In this document: positions 6,342 to 11,905 of the stretch, piece after piece
Layout of the letters: every line of letters starts with the position of its first letter
Numbering within the stretch: position 1 is the stretch's first letter
Source of the DNA: UMGS973 sp964507795
GTDB taxonomy: Bacteria; Bacillota; Clostridia; Peptostreptococcales; Anaerovoracaceae
Assembly: GCA_964507795.1 (NCBI GenBank)
Contig: CAZDQV010000059.1
Span: 1 to 11,905, forward strand
Direction of reading: 5' to 3'
Length of the DNA stretch: 11,905 bases
The notes under the pieces: model-generated
Seen by the model: only the letters and a program-made list of their open reading frames with translations
Told to the model about the DNA's origin: nothing
Databases searched by the model: none
Position numbers and translations under genes: made by a program

Positions 6342-7649
6342 ATGGATTCATCAACCCTTATATCTGCCATAGGCATATTTGCAGCACTTGCAGGCATGGC
6401 AGTATTAATATTCAAAAGAGTAACCCCCGTTATAATCGGGCCACTTGCAGCAATTTTAGTATGTATTACAAGTAAGCTCCCTGTATTCAGCGGTCTTACC
6501 GAAACTTATCTTTCAGGAGTTGCAGGATTTTTCACTTCATACGTCTTTATATTTCTTCTCGGCAACATATTCGGAAACATATATCAGAATTCGGGTGCTG
6601 CCGCCAAAATAGGAATGATAATATCAAAAAAACTCGGTCCCAGACACTGCATGCTTGCATGCATGCTCTCGGCAGCGATATTAAGCTACGGAGGTATCAA
6701 CAGCTTTGTAATCATATTCGCAGTATACCCTATTGCACTGAAGCTGTTTGAAGAGGCTGATTTACCGACATATCTTCTGCCTGCAATAGTATGCGCAGGC
6801 ATGTGGACATTTGCAATGACAGGACCTTTTACACCACAGATACCAAATGTCGTTTCTATGGAATATCTTGGCACACCTGCATATGCAGGTCTTGTTCCCG
6901 GTCTTGCAGGAGCTGCCTCGATGTTCGTTGGAATCATACTGTATATGAACAGACAGGGCAAAAAAGCAAAGCTTCGCGGGGAGCATTTCCAGTGGCCTGA
7001 GGGCATCAAACGTGTAGACGAAAATGACAACACGCCAAACGGTATTGTATCAATAATACCGATTGCATTTGTGCTCCTCATATTCAATATCACCAAAATT
7101 GATATAACTATATGTCTGTTGCTTGGTATATTGCTGGCACTCGTTCTTTTCTGGAAATACCTCCCGAAAGATGAAATGCTCAAAATGTTCAACGATGCTG
7201 CAGTTTCGTCAATAACAATAATTATGAATACAGCAGCTATAGTGGGAGTCGGCTCTGTAATCAAAGGAGCCTCATTTTACAGCTTTGCAACAGATCTGCT
7301 TATGAATTCAGAAGCAAATCCGTATGTTGTTGCAGCTGTCGGTGCAAACATATTCTCCGGAATATTAGGTTCCGCTTCAGGTGGTATATCCCTGGTATAC
7401 GAAACTCTGGGAGATACTTTCCATCAATATGCCGCTCAGGGATACAACCTCGGATTCATACACAGGCTGTGTGCAGACGGCTGCGGCGGGCTTGATTCTG
7501 TTCCGTGGAACGGCTCTATAGTTTCAGTATTTGCAGTCTGTCATGTAACACACAAACAGTCATACAAATACAATTTTGTTTCATGTCTTGTAATACCATT
7601 GACATGTACAATGCTTATTGCATTGCCACTATGTATACTGCTTGGGTAA
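6342..7649 (+). CDS. GntP-family permease
   Basis: This 435-residue integral membrane protein has about 12 hydrophobic segments and fits the GntP (gluconate:H+ symporter) family, whose members import sugar acids and, in some subgroups, short hydroxy or keto acids such as 3-hydroxybutyrate. Family-like stretches are the repeated N-terminal helices, GNIFGNIYQNSGAAAKIGMI (about 74-93), SYGGINSFVIIFAVYPIALKLF (about 110-131, matching the family L-x-Y-G-G-V-x-x-F-V pattern), and TGPFTPQIPNVVSMEYLGT (about 160-178). Length is normal. The ATG is preceded by AAGGAGG at 5 nt spacing. It is the first gene of a three-gene plus-strand operon, 18 bp before a crotonase and followed by a CoA-transferase. 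I therefore infer that its cargo is a carboxylate that is activated to a CoA thioester; the exact substrate is not shown. Confidence 0.8.
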   Translation: MDSSTLISAIGIFAALAGMAVLIFKRVTPVIIGPLAAILVCITSKLPVFSGLTETYLSGVAGFFTSYVFIFLLGNIFGNIYQNSGAAAKIGMIISKKLGPRHCMLACMLSAAILSYGGINSFVIIFAVYPIALKLFEEADLPTYLLPAIVCAGMWTFAMTGPFTPQIPNVVSMEYLGTPAYAGLVPGLAGAASMFVGIILYMNRQGKKAKLRGEHFQWPEGIKRVDENDNTPNGIVSIIPIAFVLLIFNITKIDITICLLLGILLALVLFWKYLPKDEMLKMFNDAAVSSITIIMNTAAIVGVGSVIKGASFYSFATDLLMNSEANPYVVAAVGANIFSGILGSASGGISLVYETLGDTFHQYAAQGYNLGFIHRLCADGCGGLDSVPWNGSIVSVFAVCHVTHKQSYKYNFVSCLVIPLTCTMLIALPLCILLG

Positions 7650-7667
7650 AGGAAGCATATTTTAGCT

Positions 7668-8444
7668 ATGAAAGATATAACTTTTGAAAAGAACAAAAAT
7701 ACCGGCATTATAACTTTTAACAATGAAAAACATATGAATTGCCTTAATGCCTGTTTTATGGAAAGCATCAGTCAGTGTATCGATATCGCCATATCCGACC
7801 CTGATATATATGTGCTGATTTTTACAGGAACAGGCAAGGTCTTTTCGGCAGGTGCTGATGTCAGAGAAATGGTTGACAAAGACAGCAAAGAGATTTATGA
7901 ATGGTCTGCACTTGGAAGCAATCTAAACCTCAAGATTGAAAATCTGCCAATACCGACAATATCAGCTATAAACGGATATGCATTTGGCGGTGGGCTTGAG
8001 CTTGCTCTTTCATGTGATCTCAGAATTGCCTCTGATACGGCTGTGATGGGGCTTACTGAGACTGGCCTTGGCACAATATGCGGTGCAGGCGGGACGCAAA
8101 GGCTCCCAAGGCTCATAGGCACAGGCAAAGCAAAGGAGCTGATTTTTACAGGCAGACATGTCGAGGCTTGTGAAGCCCTTGAAATCGGACTTGTAAACAG
8201 AGTTGTTTACAATGACACTCTTTTACCTTCTGCCCTGTCACTTGCAGAAGAAATATGCAAAAATGCACAACCTGCAGTACGGCTTGCCAAACAGGCAATC
8301 GCATATTCTGAAAGTTTACCAATATCAGAAGGCTGCCTTACAGAACGCAAACTGTTCAGTAGGACTTTCGAGACAGAAGATTGCAAGACAGGTATGCGAG
8401 GCTTTGTAAATAAAGAAAAAACCATAAAATTCAACAATAGATAA
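7668..8444 (+). CDS. Enoyl-CoA hydratase/isomerase (crotonase family)
   Basis: This 258-residue soluble protein of the crotonase fold reversibly adds water to a trans-2-enoyl-CoA to give a 3-hydroxyacyl-CoA, or runs in the dehydrating direction. The oxyanion-hole motifs FSAGAD (59-64) and NGYAFGGG (102-109) are present. Both acid/base glutamates of hydratases are in place: Glu111 in GGGLELALSCD and Glu131 in GLTETGLG, followed by the diagnostic GAGGTQRLPRLIG (139-151). The two glutamates favour hydratase over other crotonase-fold activities. Length is typical. The AAAGGAAG ribosome binding site is 12 nt from the ATG, a little far, which could lower expression or rely on coupling to the permease. 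It sits between permease and CoA-transferase with gaps of 18 and 10 bp, clearly one operon. Acyl-chain specificity is unknown; a C4 substrate such as crotonyl-CoA is a reasonable guess. Confidence 0.88.
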   Translation: MKDITFEKNKNTGIITFNNEKHMNCLNACFMESISQCIDIAISDPDIYVLIFTGTGKVFSAGADVREMVDKDSKEIYEWSALGSNLNLKIENLPIPTISAINGYAFGGGLELALSCDLRIASDTAVMGLTETGLGTICGAGGTQRLPRLIGTGKAKELIFTGRHVEACEALEIGLVNRVVYNDTLLPSALSLAEEICKNAQPAVRLAKQAIAYSESLPISEGCLTERKLFSRTFETEDCKTGMRGFVNKEKTIKFNNR

Positions 8445-8454
8445 GGATACCAGG

Positions 8455-10035
8455 ATGACAACAAAATTCATTACTGCCACGCAGGCTGCTGCGTTGATAA
8501 AAGACAATTCCACAGTGGGAATAAACGGATTCATCAGCTTCTGTCTTGCGGATGATATATTGACTGAAATCGAAAACAGATATATACGTGAGTCTCACCC
8601 ATGTAATATTTCGGTAGTAAATGTTGCAGGTGTAGGTGGAGATGGCAAAGACAGAGGCATGAATCATCTTGCACATGAAGGTCTCATGCGCAGACTTTTG
8701 TGCAGTAATTTAAGTCTCGCCAACAAGGTATACCCTCTGATAATGAACAATAAATTTCCAACCTTTATGATACCTCAGGGAGTTCTTGCCAATATGATGA
8801 GGGCTATTACTTCAGGCAAACCCGGCGTAATAACAAAGGTTGGAATGCACACATTTGTAGACCCGCGTGTAGACGGAGGCAAAATCAACAAGGCGGCATA
8901 CGACAGTGGTGAAAATGTCGTAAGTCTTGTCACTCTTGCAGGAGAGGATTATCTGTTTTATCCTGCTTTTCCTATCGATGTTGCTATTGTAAAAGGCAGC
9001 ATCGCTGATGCTGATGGAAATATATCACTTGAAAACGAAGCTCTCCATATAGAGCAGTATGAGATGGCTGCAGCAGCCAAAAACTCCGGCGGTATTGTCA
9101 TGGTTCAGGTTGACAAGATGGTCGAAAAAGGGAGCATACATCCTCAAAAGATAAAGCTTCCCGCTGCACTGGTGGATTATGTAATCGTAGGAAAACCCGA
9201 AAACACAGGTCAGCATTTCATAGGCGACTGCAAGATGATTCCTTCTTGGAGTGGTCACGAAAAAATACCTTTTGAAAGCATCAAAGCAATGCCCCTTTGC
9301 GCAGATAAGGTCATATGCCGGAGAAGTATATTTGAGCTGCACAAAAATGATTTTATCAATCTCGGTATAGGAATTTCTATGGATGTATCCGGTGTACTGA
9401 ATGAAGAGGGACTGATACAGCAAGTATCCTCCAGCATCGAATCAGGTGTAGTAGGCGGCGTCCCTGCCCCGGGTATTGCAACAGGTGCTGCATACAATCC
9501 AACTGCAATATTAAAGCAGCCTGATATCTTTGATTTTTACGACGGTGGAGGTATAGACTTTGCCTGTGTCGGTGCTGCTGAGATTGATATGCATGGAAAT
9601 GTCAATGTTTCAAGATTTGCAGGCAAGGTTACGGGACCTGGCGGATTCATCAATATCACTCAGGGAGCAAAAACCGTATGCTTTCTCGGTACATTTACTG
9701 CAGGCAAAAAAGACATACGGGTTGAAGACGGTAAACTGAATATCCTGCAGGACGGGCCTTATATAAAGTTTAAAAGAGATGTTGACCATATCACTTTTTC
9801 AGGCAGATATTCTCTTGAAAAAGGCACTCAGAAGGTCTTCTATATTACAGAACGTGCTGTATTTACCCTTACTGAGAAAGGGCTCACATTGATAGAAACA
9901 GCACCGGGAATAGATATTGAAAAAGACATCTTTGAAAAAATGGAATTCAAACCTGCAATATCTCCTGACCTCAAGACGATGGATGAAAGGCTTTTCAATC
10001 CGGAGCTTATGAACCTCACCCTAAAAAACAAATAA
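8455..10035 (+). CDS. Acyl-CoA:acetate/3-ketoacid CoA-transferase (family I, YdiF/propionate CoA-transferase type)
   Basis: This 526-residue fused two-domain (alpha plus beta) family I CoA-transferase moves CoA between an acyl-CoA, usually acetyl-CoA, and a free short carboxylic acid. The alpha half shows GGDGKDRGMNHLAHEG (61-76), PQGV (107-110), GKPGVITKVGMHTFVDPR (121-138) and GGKIN (141-145). The beta half shows NLGIGI (302-307), the nucleophile motif SSIESGVVGGVPAPG (326-340) with catalytic Glu329, FYDGGGIDFACVGAAEIDMHG (371-391) and NVNVSRFAG (392-400). Length matches YdiF and propionate CoA-transferases. The ATG follows the crotonase stop by 10 bp with AAGGAT about 8 nt upstream. As last gene of the operon it probably activates the acid imported by the permease, letting the crotonase act on the thioester. 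The preferred acid (propionate, butyrate, crotonate, 3-hydroxybutyrate, acetoacetate or other) cannot be read from sequence. Confidence 0.9.
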   Translation: MTTKFITATQAAALIKDNSTVGINGFISFCLADDILTEIENRYIRESHPCNISVVNVAGVGGDGKDRGMNHLAHEGLMRRLLCSNLSLANKVYPLIMNNKFPTFMIPQGVLANMMRAITSGKPGVITKVGMHTFVDPRVDGGKINKAAYDSGENVVSLVTLAGEDYLFYPAFPIDVAIVKGSIADADGNISLENEALHIEQYEMAAAAKNSGGIVMVQVDKMVEKGSIHPQKIKLPAALVDYVIVGKPENTGQHFIGDCKMIPSWSGHEKIPFESIKAMPLCADKVICRRSIFELHKNDFINLGIGISMDVSGVLNEEGLIQQVSSSIESGVVGGVPAPGIATGAAYNPTAILKQPDIFDFYDGGGIDFACVGAAEIDMHGNVNVSRFAGKVTGPGGFINITQGAKTVCFLGTFTAGKKDIRVEDGKLNILQDGPYIKFKRDVDHITFSGRYSLEKGTQKVFYITERAVFTLTEKGLTLIETAPGIDIEKDIFEKMEFKPAISPDLKTMDERLFNPELMNLTLKNK

Positions 10036-10085
10036 ATGCTACCAAGGCCTCTCGGATTTATCCCGGGAAGCCTTTTGTTTTTTTT
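10023..10085. terminator. Intrinsic terminator shared by two converging operons
   Basis: The stem AAGGC-C-TCTCGG (10044-10054) pairs with CCGGGA-A-GCCTT (10063-10074): 5 bp, one mismatch, then 6 bp including one G-T pair, closed by a loop of about 8 nt. On the plus strand it is followed by TTTTGTTTTTTTT (10073-10085), a strong terminator for the CoA-transferase operon. On the minus strand, AAAAAACAAA (10023-10032) gives a T-rich run 11 nt past the stem and may end the opposing operon. The A-rich and T-rich flanks are themselves complementary over 10 bp. The hairpin overlaps the last codons of the small membrane-protein gene. Confidence 0.75.
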
Positions 10086-10308
10086 CTACAGCTTTATCTA
10101 CAAAGTTTGACAAAGCAGCCGATATAATTAAGACTGCAACCGATATTACAAATATATCACTTTTAATTCCATACAAAAAAAGCAGTCTTTCGGATGTAAC
10201 CAGCTTATACATCAAGGATACTATCCCCAGCAAAATACTCATCATTGCAACAACTTCTGCTGTTACAAATATCGCAAATAATACTTTGTTGATTATGAAT
10301 CTACTCAT
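10039..10308 (-). CDS. Small two-helix membrane protein, unknown function
   Basis: This 89-residue protein has two hydrophobic helices: about 7-36 (NKVLFAIFVTAEVVAMMSIL and on) and about 48-67 (SDIFVISVAVLIISAALSNF). A charged, mostly basic tail (DKAVEKKQKASRDKSERPW) follows, so both ends probably face the cytoplasm. I recognise no family. The start at ATG 10308 overlaps the end of the CBS-protein gene by 8 bp (ATGAGTAG), implying translational coupling; an in-frame start at 10326 would lie deeper inside that gene. The last 14 or so codons are overlapped by the terminator hairpin of the converging operon, which may constrain the tail sequence. Because the upstream CBS protein lacks the membrane domain found in many relatives, this protein could be its membrane partner, but that is inference from position only. 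Confidence 0.65.
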   Translation of the reverse strand: MSRFIINKVLFAIFVTAEVVAMMSILLGIVSLMYKLVTSERLLFLYGIKSDIFVISVAVLIISAALSNFVDKAVEKKQKASRDKSERPW

Positions 10309-11125
10309 CTGCTTCCCTGCTGTCACCCGGAATAATAGTAAGTTTGACTTTTTCGATGCGCCTGTCTTTAACAGATTCTATTCTGAACACAAGATTCTCG
10401 TACTCTATAGATTTTTTTATTTCTTCTTCGTCAGGAAAATCTCCCAGAATTTCTATAACAAATCCTCCCAGGGTTTCGCTGTTTTCTGTAGCAAGCTCAA
10501 TTCCAAGCTCATCATTTATATCATCAAGATCCGTATTACCATCTATAATGTAGGTGTTTTCGTCGATTTTAACGATTTCTGTTTCTTCTTCATCGTATTC
10601 ATCATCTATATCGCCCACGATTTCTTCAATCAGGTCTTCCATAGTTACAATGCCTGCAAATCCACCATATTCATCTATCAGAATCGCAATATGCTGCTTT
10701 GTTTTTTGCAGTTCAAAAAACAGAGTGTCTATTTTTTTGGTTTCAGGCACGAAATATGCTTTACGGAGTATGCTGCGTATATCTACATTTTCAAACCCCT
10801 CATGATAGGCTTTAATCATATAATCCTTGACATGAAGTATTCCTATGATATTGTCACTGTCTCCATCACATACCGGTATTCTTGAGTATTGCAATCTCAT
10901 AAGATCCTCTATAAATTCATTAATAGGATCCTGAATATCTATCATAAATACATCAGTACGCGGAGTCATGATTTCATGAGCAAGCTTGTCATCAAATGCA
11001 AATATTGCATTTATCATTTTTTTGCCTTCTTCTTTGATATCTCCGTTTCCCTGCCCTTCTTCAAGGATAGACATAACTTCTTCTTCTACATCATTTTTGT
11101 GTCTTGAAAACCACCTGGGGACCAT
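10301..11125 (-). CDS. CorC/HlyC-type CBS-domain protein without DUF21 membrane domain
   Basis: This 274-residue, very acidic soluble protein has a short helical N terminus (1-50), then the first CBS domain beginning EIMTPRTDV (51-59) with SRIPVCDGDSDNIIGILHVKD (81-101). A second CBS domain (about 116-172) contains HIAILIDEYGGFAGIVTMEDLIEEIVGDI. A CorC_HlyC domain (about 188-266) contains ETLGGFVIEILGDFP. This is the layout and length of E. coli CorC/YbeX; many Firmicute relatives add an N-terminal DUF21 transmembrane domain, absent here. The ATG at 11125 has AAAGGA about 8 nt upstream, so the short form is the encoded form, not a fragment. Relatives are tied to Mg2+/Co2+ efflux and, for YbeX, to ribosome metabolism; the CBS pair binds adenine nucleotides in this family. 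It lies 16 bp after the U32-family gene and overlaps the small membrane-protein gene. Confidence 0.88.
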   Translation of the reverse strand: MVPRWFSRHKNDVEEEVMSILEEGQGNGDIKEEGKKMINAIFAFDDKLAHEIMTPRTDVFMIDIQDPINEFIEDLMRLQYSRIPVCDGDSDNIIGILHVKDYMIKAYHEGFENVDIRSILRKAYFVPETKKIDTLFFELQKTKQHIAILIDEYGGFAGIVTMEDLIEEIVGDIDDEYDEEETEIVKIDENTYIIDGNTDLDDINDELGIELATENSETLGGFVIEILGDFPDEEEIKKSIEYENLVFRIESVKDRRIEKVKLTIIPGDSREADE

Positions 11126-11141
11126 AATTATTTCCTTTCTT

Positions 11142-11905
11142 TTATTTCCTCTTGCACAGCATATAGTTTTTCTTAACTTCCTTCGGGAATTTGATTCTGA
11201 GTATCTGCTGCGGATGAGGAGCTGATTCTATCGGTTCATCCTCCTCGTTGTGCATATACGAAAGCGTCATCGCAAATGTGTCACAGTCAGGACCGAACAC
11301 CTCAATCTCATCTCCGATATTCATCTTGTTTCTCTGCTCCACAACAGCAATGCCAGTATCATTATCATATTCCAGAACTATACCTGTAAAACTGTACTCT
11401 CTGGTATATTCACTGGTCTGGTAATTCTGATCTTTGTTTGTGGGTTTGTCAAAATAAAAGCCTGTTGTAAATTCTCTATGGCTTGCCATTTTGAGTTCTC
11501 GCATCCACTCATCACTGTACCGATACTCGGCAGGGTTCGCATAATATGCATCAATTGCTTTTCTGTAAGCTCTCACAATATTGGCAACATAAAATATGCT
11601 TTTCATGCGCCCTTCGATTTTGGCTGATGAAATACCCGCTTCTATCAGCTGCGGTATATGCTCTATCATACACAAATCTCTTGAGTTTAAAATGTATGTA
11701 CCCCTGCCATCTTCCTCTACAGGATAAAATTCGTCGGGGCGTTTTTCTTCAACCAATCTGTATTTCCATCTGCATGGATGTGCACACTGTCCTCTGTTGG
11801 CATCTCTTTCAATCATATAGTTGCTGAGAAGACATCTGCCCGAATAGGATATGCACATTGCTCCCTGCACAAAAGCCTCAATATCCATACCTGCAGGTAT
11901 GTTTT
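11142..11905 (-). CDS. Peptidase U32-family protein, C-terminal part (likely TrhP-type RNA hydroxylation enzyme)
   Basis: The frame is open to the right edge, so only the last 253 or so residues are present; full-length relatives have about 400-420. The visible part begins NIPAGMDIEAFVQGAMCISYSGRC and continues LLSNY, DANRGQCAHPCRWKY, then ILNSRDLCMIEHIPQLIEAGI and KIEGRMKS, a very typical U32 core. A C-terminal beta-barrel-like region follows (FTGIVLEYDN, IGDEIEVFGP). The cysteines in AMC-x6-C and QC-x3-C are conserved in the group and are thought to bind an iron-sulfur cluster in related UbiU/UbiV proteins. Members long annotated as collagenase-like proteases include TrhP/YrrN/YrrO, which are needed for 5-hydroxyuridine formation at tRNA wobble uridine, and RlhA, which acts on 23S rRNA. 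I favour the tRNA role from the Firmicute context but cannot separate paralogues here. Confidence 0.88.
   Translation of the reverse strand, partial: NIPAGMDIEAFVQGAMCISYSGRCLLSNYMIERDANRGQCAHPCRWKYRLVEEKRPDEFYPVEEDGRGTYILNSRDLCMIEHIPQLIEAGISSAKIEGRMKSIFYVANIVRAYRKAIDAYYANPAEYRYSDEWMRELKMASHREFTTGFYFDKPTNKDQNYQTSEYTREYSFTGIVLEYDNDTGIAVVEQRNKMNIGDEIEVFGPDCDTFAMTLSYMHNEEDEPIESAPHPQQILRIKFPKEVKKNYMLCKRK

Noticed and set aside
6649..6666. GCATGC-rich palindromic repeat
   Set aside because: It lies in coding sequence for CMLACML of the permease; the repetition follows from repeated Cys-Met-Leu codons and is not a separate element.
6686..7264. 192-residue minus-strand frame opposite the GntP permease
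   Set aside because: Shadow of the permease coding strand; no family features and no plausible start signal.
10286..10885. 199-residue open frame on the plus strand
   Set aside because: It is antisense to the CBS-protein gene, rich in Phe/Tyr/Ile as expected from the complement of acidic codons, and has no ribosome binding site or family resemblance.
1..11905. CRISPR array, insertion sequence, tRNA/rRNA, phage or defence genes
   Set aside because: No regularly spaced repeats, transposase motifs, clover-leaf sequences or defence-type domains were found on either strand.

Overview
The window reads as chromosomal DNA from a low-GC Firmicute, most likely a member of the Clostridia. This rests on the AT-rich composition, strong AGGAGG-type ribosome binding sites, TTGACA/TATAAT-type promoters, tight minus-strand housekeeping operons, and an anaerobe-style CoA-transferase/crotonase gene set. 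No insertion sequence, phage gene, CRISPR array, tRNA or rRNA was seen. The genus assignment is open.

Layout. Positions 1-44 (minus) hold the first codons of an exonuclease III-type AP endonuclease. An AT-rich hairpin terminator (99-136) separates it from a minus-strand run read right to left: prmA (3452-4423), rsmE (2724-3455), an unknown multi-pass membrane protein (1867-2703) and a large YtcJ-type amidohydrolase (158-1837). A good promoter (4472-4501) drives this run. prmA carries an in-frame TGA at codon 124, where the family has a conserved Trp, so it is either broken or recoded. Upstream lies a GPH-family symporter (4567-5982, minus) with its own terminator (4522-4560).

A roughly 360-bp AT-rich divergent intergenic region (5983-6341) separates the symporter from the only plus-strand operon: a GntP-family permease (6342-7649), a crotonase-family enoyl-CoA hydratase (7668-8444) and a family I acyl-CoA:acetate CoA-transferase (8455-10035). 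Together these look like a compact module that imports a short carboxylate or hydroxy acid, activates it by CoA transfer and hydrates or dehydrates it. Oxidoreductases would have to be encoded elsewhere. The operon ends at a hairpin (10023-10085) that also covers the 3' end of the converging minus-strand operon.

That right-hand operon is read right to left: a U32-family protein (partial, running off the right edge), a stand-alone CorC-type CBS protein (10301-11125), and an 89-residue two-helix membrane protein (10039-10308) whose start overlaps the CBS gene by 8 bp.

The most notable points are the in-frame TGA in prmA, the minimal permease/crotonase/CoA-transferase module, the CorC-plus-small-membrane-protein pair, and symmetric sequence elements in the divergent promoter region.
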